Source: JBFJVZ01 sp041623895
Lineage (GTDB): Bacteria; Planctomycetota; Planctomycetia; Pirellulales; Pirellulaceae
Length of the DNA stretch: 20,032 nt
NCBI GenBank assembly: GCA_041623895.1
Contig: JBFJVZ010000089.1
Coordinates: forward strand, 1 to 20,032
Direction: 5' to 3'
Below the pieces are notes generated by a model. It searched no databases, was not told the DNA's origin, and saw only the letters and a list, made by a program, of their open reading frames with translations. Both the position numbers and the translations under genes were made by a program. Positions 7,812 through 14,806 of the stretch are shown piece by piece (positions within the stretch are counted from its first letter, which is position 1; every line of letters begins with the position of its first letter).

Positions 7812-8504
7812 ATGAACCAATTGTTGCTGGAGCGTGGTAATCGATTCACCAGAGGCGAAGTGATCCAACACTGGCTCCGCCTTGCCGTTGATGCGTCCGG
7901 CAAGGAACGGCGACGGTTCAAACGGCACGCGATGTTTCAGCCAATTACGATTAAGGACAATGAAAACAATGGAAAAGTCATCTCCGCGTTTTCACGGGAC
8001 ATTTCGCGAGTCGGCATTGGGATGGTGCACGATGCGCCTGTGTCACTCGCCCCCAAAGAGCTGCAGCTGAGTAGTCCAAAGATTGAGCTTAACGTCAAAG
8101 TCAATCGATGCCGGCGGTTATCTGCTCGTTGGCATATTAGCTACGGACAATTCGTATGCCTTTCGCCGTCTAAAATTGCCAAGCTGGCGATAGCAACGGC
8201 CGCTGATAAACTGAACCAGCGATTGGCACAGAGATATCCCTTCTTTCGTCCCATCTCGTTGAAACTTTGCAGCAATCAGAAAATGATTTCGTCCGTGTTT
8301 TGCCGTGATATCTCATCGACGGGGATCGGACTGTTCCACGATGTGCCACTGGATAAGCAGCAGGTCTTGCTGCGAATCGCGGATGACGATGTATTCGCGC
8401 AGGCTGTTCTGGCAAGAATCTGTTGGTGCACACCCTGTGCGAACGGATGGTATGTCAGCGGGGCAAAATTCGAACCACTGCTGATGGAAGAGCTTGAATA
8501 CTGA
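7812..8504 (+). CDS. Tandem PilZ-domain protein, probable c-di-GMP receptor
   Basis: A 230-residue protein with two PilZ-like repeats and little else. Both keep the two c-di-GMP binding elements: RxxxR at residues 34-38 (RRFKR) with DISRVGIG at 63-70, and RxxxR at 137-141 (RLAQR) with DISSTGIG at 166-173. The repeats align internally (RRFKRHAMFQPITI against RLAQRYPFFRPISL), pointing to a duplication. PilZ proteins such as YcgR and YpfA bind c-di-GMP and slow the flagellar motor or alter export. No signal peptide or membrane span is present, so it should be cytoplasmic. It follows fliS by 37 bp as the last gene of the filament operon. It lacks a clear YcgR-N domain, so I do not name it ycgR. 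Confidence 0.85.
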   Translation: MNQLLLERGNRFTRGEVIQHWLRLAVDASGKERRRFKRHAMFQPITIKDNENNGKVISAFSRDISRVGIGMVHDAPVSLAPKELQLSSPKIELNVKVNRCRRLSARWHISYGQFVCLSPSKIAKLAIATAADKLNQRLAQRYPFFRPISLKLCSNQKMISSVFCRDISSTGIGLFHDVPLDKQQVLLRIADDDVFAQAVLARICWCTPCANGWYVSGAKFEPLLMEELEY

Positions 8505-8532
8505 TCTTCGATCCCTTCATCAGCCAAAGCAG

Positions 8533-8697
8533 GTTGAAGACAGGTATCACGATTGACAGAGTTACATCAGCAGGGACCGCGAAAATACCCAACTCTCGCG
8601 CCAGAGAGTCGCCCAGCAGGGCTCGTGAAGAGTCGGCCCAACCATGGGAATAGGGCTCGCCCACGATTTCCAACAGTGAATTTTCAGCAATGCTCAT
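8533..8697 (-). pseudogene. 5' remnant of a family-2 glycosyltransferase gene
   Basis: On the minus strand an ATG at 8697, with GGGG six bases upstream, opens a frame that reads like real protein for 55 residues: MSIAENSLLEIVGEPYSHGW onward, reaching VTLSIVIPVFN. L-S-[IV]-V-I-P-V-[FY]-N is the first strand and nucleotide-binding start of GT-A/GT2 enzymes such as dolichol-phosphate mannosyltransferase. Coding sense then stops: the frame continues into the antisense of the PilZ gene to a chance stop at 8455, with no DxD or other GT2 motif. The breakpoint falls between about 8505 and 8532. It lies 29 bp downstream of the EF-hand gene on the same strand, as in a former operon. A genuine small peptide gene is less likely. 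Confidence 0.6.
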
Positions 8698-8726
8698 CCA
8701 TTACCCCAAGGATTCAAATTAGGTGG

Positions 8727-10001
8727 CTAGCGATTGGTCTGATTTGAATTGGTCTCGTTATCGGTTTTGAAGACATGCTTGGCGAGTTCATCCAAATCGA
8801 TCGTGCTATCACGGTTGAGATCAATTGTCTTCAGCAAACTCTTCGACAATTCGCCTTGGCCAGCAGTCTCGCCCAGTTCATCTTCAGAGATTGAGCCGTT
8901 TCGGTCGCGATCGTGTCGAGCCAGAAGACGGCGTGCGGCGGCAAGATGGCTGTCGTCATAGCCTTTCTGCTTACGCATTTTGCTCAAGTATTTTTCGATC
9001 TCAATGGACGAAATGTCTCCATCTCGGTTTGCGTCAATCATGGCTAACATTGGATTGTTTGCAGCGTTTGCACTTTCCAGTTCATCCGCCGAGATGACGC
9101 CATCACGATCTTGGTCGTATATACCGAGGATCTCTCGAGCTTTCGCTTGGTCCGCTGGCGTCAATCCCAAATCCATGCGGTGCTTAGCCAACGCCGTTGC
9201 TACTTCCATCAAGCTCAGCAAACCATCTCCGTCGTGGTCAAACTGATCGGGTGTCCCCGGTAACTTTGCATTGGCGAACTCATCCGGACTCAACCGATGA
9301 TCGGAGTTTTCGTCAAACCGATTCATGGCCTTGATCGCACCACCTTGGTCGACGCCAATGATTCCAAGCTCCTTCCTGAGGCCACGTTGAAAAGCATTCT
9401 GGGTGATCAATTCGCGCCGCGTAATGATGCCATCGGTGTTTTGATCGTATTCTTCCGGATCGGGAGGCCAATTGTGAGCCGCAATTTCAGCAGGATCCAG
9501 TTGACCATTCTTGTTTGAGTCATAGCGACGAAGGTGTTTGTCGGCGAGCGTACCATCGATTTGCAGTACTCCGGCGTCGATTCGTCGCTTGGCAACCCAA
9601 AGGGCGATTTCCAAATGCGAAAACTTTCCATCTCGATTCAAATCAAACTTCTTTGACTTTTCGTCGTCCCAGCTCAATCGTTTTTGTTCATTGCGGTCGA
9701 TGATGCCATCTTCATCACGGTCATATCGCGTCATGATTCCAACCGCATCACGCAAGTCCATCTCGATCAGCACGATAGCGACAGGATCCACCGGCGCTTC
9801 ATCTCTCTGATCATCTTGCGAATAGGCTGTTCCCATTAAGGAGACGACAAGCACAAGGCAGGTAACGATCGGCAACCAAAGCGGAACATACAGCTCCCCC
9901 CAACACCGATCATCGACCGCTTTCTCTGTCTTGACGCGAGAACATCGGACAAAATATCGCCGGACATTACTTGATTGACAGGTCATGCATCGGTATTTCA
10001 T
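8727..10001 (-). CDS. Secreted EF-hand protein with ten calcium-binding loops
   Basis: A 424-residue protein from the ATG at 10001 (GGAA seven bases upstream). The frame is open to 10382, but that extension is repeat-derived sequence. A hydrophobic segment at about 40-60 (LWLPIVTCLVLVVSLMGTAY) after a long Cys/Arg-rich N-tail acts as signal peptide or anchor. Ten EF-hand loops follow, starting near residues 94, 120, 161, 186, 230, 255, 296, 323, 364 and 394, e.g. DRDEDGIIDRNE, DQDRDGVISADE, DRDRNGSISEDE. Two lack the usual central Gly (DENSDHRLSPDE, DLNRDSTIDLDE). The spacing suggests five pairs. No catalytic domain is present. Such calcium-binding proteins are common in planctomycetes; the role (calcium buffering or surface adhesion) is unknown. 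It is flanked by flagellar operons, but a flagellar role is not shown. Confidence 0.82.
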   Translation of the reverse strand: MKYRCMTCQSSNVRRYFVRCSRVKTEKAVDDRCWGELYVPLWLPIVTCLVLVVSLMGTAYSQDDQRDEAPVDPVAIVLIEMDLRDAVGIMTRYDRDEDGIIDRNEQKRLSWDDEKSKKFDLNRDGKFSHLEIALWVAKRRIDAGVLQIDGTLADKHLRRYDSNKNGQLDPAEIAAHNWPPDPEEYDQNTDGIITRRELITQNAFQRGLRKELGIIGVDQGGAIKAMNRFDENSDHRLSPDEFANAKLPGTPDQFDHDGDGLLSLMEVATALAKHRMDLGLTPADQAKAREILGIYDQDRDGVISADELESANAANNPMLAMIDANRDGDISSIEIEKYLSKMRKQKGYDDSHLAAARRLLARHDRDRNGSISEDELGETAGQGELSKSLLKTIDLNRDSTIDLDELAKHVFKTDNETNSNQTNR

Positions 10002-10481
10002 GGTTCCATGATGTATTGGCGTAAGTTGATCGGCCCGCAGCGGGCTATCTAGATAAAGAGAATACAGAAAACTTACCGTCGGTCCAAATTTCGGACGCGA
10101 ATTCCGGTTCAATCCCGAGCAATCGAAGAAACGTCCCGCTGTTCTGAATCTTATCTTTTTGCAGGACGACATGCGTGAACGGATATCGGAGGAGATGATC
10201 GCAAATCGATTTAGTATCAGAAAACGGCGTTGGTATCGCGCATATTCCGTGTGCGGAACTGACGCGACGCTCGCGATGGGGACCTCTAAATGGCTGGCAT
10301 ATTGGGGCGAGAACACAAAGCCAGGCATCTTCGCGGTGTAGACCTGCCAACGAATGCAGGTTTCCCGATGCCGGTCAGCCAAAACGAGCCATGATCAACG
10401 AAACGCCATAGACGGTACGCGGTCGCCGTCCGCGCTAAGCACGCCCGTTATTGTCTTGGCCCAAATTCCGTGTCTGCGTTT
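10002..10481. other. Gene-free gap between the EF-hand gene and flgL
   Basis: About 480 bp between the EF-hand start and the flgL stop. Its flgL-proximal half carries the interspersed-repeat fragment described separately. Near 10031-10046 there is a short palindrome GCCCGCAGCGGGC. Frames on either strand here give only Arg-rich or shadow peptides. I see no convincing promoter or terminator. Confidence 0.5.
10286..10460 (-). repeat. Fragment of a planctomycete interspersed repeat
   Basis: One minus-strand frame, bounded by a TAA near 10460 and a TAG at 10286-10288, reads ...YRLWRFVDHGSFWLTGIGKP then AFVGRSTPRRCLALCSRPN and MPAI. I recall this peptide string recurring in many short hypothetical proteins of Rhodopirellula genomes, which would make it a dispersed DNA repeat rather than a gene; this is memory and unchecked. 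There is no start codon with a ribosome binding site, and the neighbouring frames are open too, as expected of repeat DNA. Confidence 0.45.
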
Positions 10482-11939
10482 TCAACGCAAGAACTCCAGC
10501 AAGCCCAGCGAGGTGAGCTCGGCGGTAACCGCGTATGTGTATTGCAGCAAGGCCTGCGAATTCTCCAGTCGTAACACAGCCTCGGGAAGATCCGTGGCTT
10601 GCACTTCGCTGATCTGCGTTTCGGTCGACAGCATCAAGTCGTCGACGCGAAAGCCCAACGATTGCAGCGTTCGCAGTGACGTTGACTGTTCGCCCATCGC
10701 CTCGAAAGCGTTCTTGCCGATCGCTTCCAGTTCTCCCAGCCGCCGGTTAAGCGCCTGCGCGAATCCTTGCCCATCAAGCTGGCGTGCGTTTCGCAGATCC
10801 GCAGCCAACTCGTGCAGTACCTGAAAGGCGTTTGAGGTACCCGGGAACTCCAGGTGGTCGGTTCCCGTTCGTCGGATCTGGCTCGAATCTACCGTAACAG
10901 CTCGGCCCAGTAACGGATCTTCGACGATCTGGTTTGTGCTAAAGTCGATGATCATGTCACTCTCGCCATCATCAACGCTTAACCTGCCAGTCGACCCAAG
11001 ATCAATCGTGCCGCTAAAGCCCGCCGTGATATTGGTTGCATCTACATAAACCAGCTGACCGGAACTGTCTTCGATACGAAGATTCGTGTCGCTGCTGGTG
11101 TATGTTACCGGCGGGCCGCCATTCAAAGTGATCGTTCCCGTGCTGCCGTCGCCTGATGTATCAACAATGGTCAATTGATGAGATCCGGGCGGACCGATCA
11201 CCGTGTCTGCTGACGCGGAATCCGTACCCGGTTGTATTCCGGATCCACCGGAATAGGTCGTCGTGTCATGCGTGACCAGCAGCGATGCGCGACCGATGAT
11301 CGTGTCTGTTCCACTTCCAAGCCTGGCACCGGTCTGCCCCAGCAGCACCGTGGCGCCGCGTCCGCGACTGCCGAAAATCTCCAATCCGTTGTAGTAAGTA
11401 TCCACGGAGATTGAATCTCCTACACTTGCTCTGCTGCGAGTGGTCGAGCCGTGGTACTGAACGTGCAAGGTCCCGTCGTTTCGGATTGGCTCTGCAAACT
11501 CAAATGGTGGATTTTCCGATCGGGTGCCGCCGTATAGATACTTGTCATTGAACTGCGCCAAGCCGATCGCCTTCAGTTGGTTAAGCAGGCCGTCTACTTC
11601 CAGCGCCAATGCGTTACGTTCGTCATCGTCCAGCGATTGAATCCCTTGCTGGGTCAATACCTTTGCTCGATTGATGACATTCGTAAATTCTTGGATCTGA
11701 CTAACACTCGCGTTCAACACCGACGTCGTTCGGTCGATGGTATTTCGATCCGCCTGCAATTCGGCAAATCGCGTTTTCAGAGACGTGACTTGGCGAAAGG
11801 AAATCGGCTCTTCCGACGGCCGCTGGAATCGCAATCCGGAGGCAATTTGCTGCTGATATTGAAGAATGTTCGAACTGTGAAGCGCAGAAAAATGGATGGC
11901 TCGCTGCGCAAAAGATCCGGCGGTAACCCGGTAGAACAT
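10482..11939 (-). CDS. flgL: FlgL, hook-filament junction protein (HAP3)
   Basis: A 485-residue FlgL. The flagellin-like N-terminus carries FYRVTAGSFAQRAIHFSALH, LQYQQQIASGLRFQRPSEEP and LNQLKAIGLAQFNDKYLYGG, the last being the FlgL signature around the NxxYLFGG site. The C-terminus (LPEAVLRLENSQALLQYTYA, then TSLGLLEFLR) is the paired flagellin-like helix. The middle (about 200-340) is a Gly/Ser/Thr/Asp-rich beta region with no counterpart in the roughly 317-residue E. coli protein. FlgL joins FlgK to the first flagellins. The Shine-Dalgarno GAGGTGAT overlaps the flgK stop, 4 bp upstream, so the pair is coupled. This is the last gene of the operon; only a weak hairpin without a T-tract follows. 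Confidence 0.95.
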   Translation of the reverse strand: MFYRVTAGSFAQRAIHFSALHSSNILQYQQQIASGLRFQRPSEEPISFRQVTSLKTRFAELQADRNTIDRTTSVLNASVSQIQEFTNVINRAKVLTQQGIQSLDDDERNALALEVDGLLNQLKAIGLAQFNDKYLYGGTRSENPPFEFAEPIRNDGTLHVQYHGSTTRSRASVGDSISVDTYYNGLEIFGSRGRGATVLLGQTGARLGSGTDTIIGRASLLVTHDTTTYSGGSGIQPGTDSASADTVIGPPGSHQLTIVDTSGDGSTGTITLNGGPPVTYTSSDTNLRIEDSSGQLVYVDATNITAGFSGTIDLGSTGRLSVDDGESDMIIDFSTNQIVEDPLLGRAVTVDSSQIRRTGTDHLEFPGTSNAFQVLHELAADLRNARQLDGQGFAQALNRRLGELEAIGKNAFEAMGEQSTSLRTLQSLGFRVDDLMLSTETQISEVQATDLPEAVLRLENSQALLQYTYAVTAELTSLGLLEFLR

Positions 11940-11943
11940 GGGA

Positions 11944-13911
11944 TCACCTCAGGATTGTGAAAAGTTCGTTCAAGACATCATCGGCGGCTTGAATAACACG
12001 CACAGCAGCTTCATAAGATTTTTGAAACTGTTGCAAGTAGACCATTTCTTCGTTCAAATCGACACCGGAATAGGAGTCGCGTTCTTGTTCTATGCGAACT
12101 TGCAAGGCGTGCAAGCTTGAGCTGAGCGCGGAATCGGTGTTGATTTGAATTCCGATCTCGTTATTGATCTCGTTCACATATTCAGAGAACGTCAGATTGC
12201 CTGGCATCTCGCTAGAGTCTTCCAGCGCCGTTAAACGAAACAGGTTATGCGTGTCGGCGGAATCGCCAGACCAGCCGGCCGCAAGACGCCCCGGGTGTTT
12301 AATGATGTCTGAATCAATCTCAATCGAGCTCGCACCGACACCGCTGAAGAAGGAATTCAGGCCAAGGGCTGCCAGGAATCCGGTTTGATCGGGCTCCGCC
12401 GTCAACCGCGTCGTAAACTGGTCGCCGGCAGCAACGGTTCCACGGCCGAGGCTCAATTGAATGCCGTCACCTAAATCGATCTCTGTTCCGGCTTCGTATC
12501 CGTTGCCGATATTGATCCGATTCACCAATGTCCCGCTCTCCGAGTAGACATTGATGAATAGATTGTCCGAGATCCCAACTTCGCCGCTACCTTCGACATC
12601 AAATGTCAGTTGTTGATTCGTCGCACCGGAGTACAAACCTGAGAATGTCGGCAGGCTCGTGCCCGAAAAACTGTTTAGTCGCGGGTGCGTTTCAAGGCTG
12701 CCGGTAAAGTCGAAACTAATTCCCTGTGCAGCAAGTATCTGCAGCTGATTCGTGCTCGGGTTCACAGCGGCGCTCAGTCCGTCAATAGCTGACAACCGCG
12801 CCGTTACATCATCCAGGCTATCAGCAGTGGGATCGATCGAGATCACTTCGCTGCGCCGCAGGCCATCGCTGTCGATAACCGAAACGGTCAGTTCTCCTGC
12901 TTGCATCGGAAATACCGCATTCGCTTCGGCAAGCGGAATGGCGGCGTTATCGACGACCCGGTTGCCGACAAGATGTTGAAAAGATCCGTCCGTGCCGATG
13001 CCCGTGGCATGAATGGAATCAAACTCCCGCATCAATTCCCCGGCCAGCTGATCAAGCTTTGCTGCGTATTTGGGAATCGTCTCGTTGAAGACTTCAAGCA
13101 GCGCCACGATTCGGCCACTCTCCAGTTTGAGGGGCCGATCGGAGTTATCCAAGACGAGTCCGATTTCGCCATCCGGTAGCTCGGTCACGGTGAATTGATT
13201 TGAGATATTCACCTGCTGTATCGAAGCGCTTCCGATCATCAGGTTCAACTCGCCGGTTCGAAAATCGTTACGAGAGATGCCAATCATTTCGGCGATTTCA
13301 TTCAGTAGTGCATCACGCTGGTCGAGTTCGGTGTTGGCCTGGAATCCCTGAGCCGTCAAGTTTTGAATTTTCATGTTCAATTCGCTTAACGTGTCCATGT
13401 GCTGGTTCAGCAAGCCGACTTCCTGCGTGATTTGGAACCGTACGCTGCTTTTTAACTCGCTTAACTGGCTGGCCGCCTGACGAAGAACTCCAGCCAGTCG
13501 CTGGCCCGTTTCGATGACCGCGGCGCGTTGCGCCGGTTCGTCCGGCGCAGCAGTCAACTTCGTCAATTCGGCGAACAGCTGATCAAGTTCTGTACCGACG
13601 GACGAATTACCATTCAACAGCGTTGCTTCAATTTGACGTTCCAATACCAATAACTGGTCAACGTGGCTCACGTCCGAGATTACATTTGTCAATGAAGCTT
13701 CGGTAATCTGGTCTCGAATTCGTTCGATGTAATGGATGTTAACGCCACTACCGATCCGAAACCTACCCAGCTGGTTTGGTGGCAATTCCTGAAAATGAAC
13801 TTGCCGGCGATGGTGACCGTCGGTATTCGCATTGGCGAGATTGTTGGAGACCACTTCCAACGCGTATTGGCTGGAACGCAATGCGGATAGGCCAAGAGAG
13901 AAGTTGGGCAT
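11944..13911 (-). CDS. flgK: FlgK, hook-filament junction protein (HAP1)
   Basis: A 655-residue FlgK from the ATG at 13911; a TTG at 13920 in frame would overlap the upstream gene. The N-terminus has the rod/hook motif FSLGLSALRSSQYALEVVSN followed by NLANANTDGHHRRQV, the equivalent of NNLANANTPGYSRQ. The HAP1 helical region includes LAGVLRQAASQLSELKSSV and NTELDQRDALLNEIAEMIGI. The C-terminus SGVDLNEEMVYLQQFQKSYE then AAVRVIQAADDVLNELFTIL is the conserved flagellar C-terminal helix. FlgK forms the first junction ring on the hook. GGAAAG lies about 11 bases upstream of the ATG. It is longer than E. coli FlgK (about 547), the excess lying in the central beta region. Confidence 0.95.
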   Translation of the reverse strand: MPNFSLGLSALRSSQYALEVVSNNLANANTDGHHRRQVHFQELPPNQLGRFRIGSGVNIHYIERIRDQITEASLTNVISDVSHVDQLLVLERQIEATLLNGNSSVGTELDQLFAELTKLTAAPDEPAQRAAVIETGQRLAGVLRQAASQLSELKSSVRFQITQEVGLLNQHMDTLSELNMKIQNLTAQGFQANTELDQRDALLNEIAEMIGISRNDFRTGELNLMIGSASIQQVNISNQFTVTELPDGEIGLVLDNSDRPLKLESGRIVALLEVFNETIPKYAAKLDQLAGELMREFDSIHATGIGTDGSFQHLVGNRVVDNAAIPLAEANAVFPMQAGELTVSVIDSDGLRRSEVISIDPTADSLDDVTARLSAIDGLSAAVNPSTNQLQILAAQGISFDFTGSLETHPRLNSFSGTSLPTFSGLYSGATNQQLTFDVEGSGEVGISDNLFINVYSESGTLVNRINIGNGYEAGTEIDLGDGIQLSLGRGTVAAGDQFTTRLTAEPDQTGFLAALGLNSFFSGVGASSIEIDSDIIKHPGRLAAGWSGDSADTHNLFRLTALEDSSEMPGNLTFSEYVNEINNEIGIQINTDSALSSSLHALQVRIEQERDSYSGVDLNEEMVYLQQFQKSYEAAVRVIQAADDVLNELFTILR

Positions 13912-13913
13912 CG

Positions 13914-14444
13914 CTAGCAAGTCTTTCCAAAAATGTTACCCGGATGGACATCTTGTTGATGGCCATCGCTACCGTAGTTCTTTCTGTGCAGATCGCAATC
14001 AAGTATGCCTGAGAGATACTTTCTGTGGAAGTCAAACATGTAGAACAGCATCGCCTGGTTGTGAATCAGGTTGGCTTGCGCCCTAGTCATGCGATCGAGG
14101 ATGCTAACCCGAATGTCGTTTAATGAATTTCTTTCACCAGGAGGCAAGGAGAGGATGTATTGTTTAATGCTCGAATAGTCCGTGGCGGATTCAAGATTAA
14201 TGCGGCTGAGCAATACTTCGCGGGCATGTCCGGTCTCTCTGGCCGTGTGTTTCAGGCTCTCGCTCATCGGCCGCAACGACTCCAGGACTTCCAGTGTTGG
14301 CGCCTTCAAACTCGCGGTTGATAGTACTTTGGCGGTCGCTTGATTTAGTTCATCCAATGATGCGGCCAAACGAGATTCAAGTCCCAGGTGCCGCCGGACG
14401 AGGGCCAACAGTTTGCTTGATTGATGATTCATGGTGTTGGTCAT
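13914..14444 (-). CDS. FlgN-like export chaperone candidate
   Basis: A 176-residue, almost wholly helical protein directly upstream of flgK, where flgN stands in many bacteria. It begins MTNTMNHQSSKLLALVRRHL, and residues 10-110 are heptad-rich (LESRLAASLDELNQATAKVL, LEVLESLRPMSESLKHTARE), like the FlgN coiled coil that holds FlgK and FlgL before export. ILDRMTRAQANLIHNQAMLF is a second helical block, and the tail has two cysteines. Its ATG overlaps the flgJ stop (ATGA) and its stop lies 2 bases before the flgK start, so all three are coupled. No signal peptide. The assignment rests on position, size and helix pattern; sequence similarity to FlgN is weak by eye. Confidence 0.6.
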   Translation of the reverse strand: MTNTMNHQSSKLLALVRRHLGLESRLAASLDELNQATAKVLSTASLKAPTLEVLESLRPMSESLKHTARETGHAREVLLSRINLESATDYSSIKQYILSLPPGERNSLNDIRVSILDRMTRAQANLIHNQAMLFYMFDFHRKYLSGILDCDLHRKNYGSDGHQQDVHPGNIFGKTC

Positions 14445-14782
14445 GCGGTGAAAGAAGTTGGCGGTATTGGATCGGCAGCAGCCGGTCCTGGAGTGGACTT
14501 GCCGTATTGCTCCAGCAGCAAATCGCTAATGCCTAGCGGTTTCGATTCTGCCAGGTGTTTGCCAATGAACAGGTCGAACATGCCTCCGTAGGTGTCGCTT
14601 GTTTCCTCGCCAAAGAAACCGCCTCCTTCCAGCGAGCTTCTCATTTCCTTGATCATCATTGACAGAAACACACTCTCAAATTCGACTCCCACCGCTTCGA
14701 TGCGACCCGGCTTCGATTGGGAATTCATTGCTCCGATTGGGTCGGCGATCAGTGGCGAAAGTCCGTTTGAAATCGGATTCAT
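14441..14782 (-). CDS. flgJ: FlgJ-type rod-binding protein without muramidase domain
   Basis: A 113-residue protein matching the N-terminal rod-binding domain of FlgJ: VEFESVFLSMMIKEMRSSLE, GGGFFGEETSDTYGGMFDLF, then IGKHLAESKPLGISDLLLEQ. Enteric FlgJ is about 313 residues and adds a peptidoglycan hydrolase domain; here the protein stops after the rod module plus a Pro/Ala tail, so a separate hydrolase must open the wall for the rod. FlgJ acts in the periplasm as rod cap or scaffold. The best Shine-Dalgarno of the operon (AAGGAG, 7 bases before the ATG) precedes it. It lies between flgI (24-bp gap) and the flgN-like gene (4-bp overlap). Confidence 0.88.
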   Translation of the reverse strand: MNPISNGLSPLIADPIGAMNSQSKPGRIEAVGVEFESVFLSMMIKEMRSSLEGGGFFGEETSDTYGGMFDLFIGKHLAESKPLGISDLLLEQYGKSTPGPAAADPIPPTSFTA

Positions 14783-14806
14783 GATTGTGCTCCTTCCTGT
14801 CCCTTG

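Noticed and set aside
8505..8726. Inverted repeat ACTCTC/GAGAGT near 8594-8611 as a bidirectional terminator for the convergent genes
   Set aside because: A 6-bp stem with no T-tract, and it lies inside the glycosyltransferase remnant.
10159..10341. 60-residue plus-strand frame in the gap
   Set aside because: Its C-terminal part is the antisense of the repeat fragment, and it has no recognisable domain.
10002..10382. N-terminal extension of the EF-hand gene up to 10382
   Set aside because: The added 127 residues are Arg-rich and overlap the interspersed repeat; the ATG at 10001 leads directly into a signal-peptide-like segment.
10474..10489. Hairpin TGCGTT/AACGCA over the flgL stop as an operon terminator
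   Set aside because: Only a 6-bp stem, and no T-tract follows on the minus strand.
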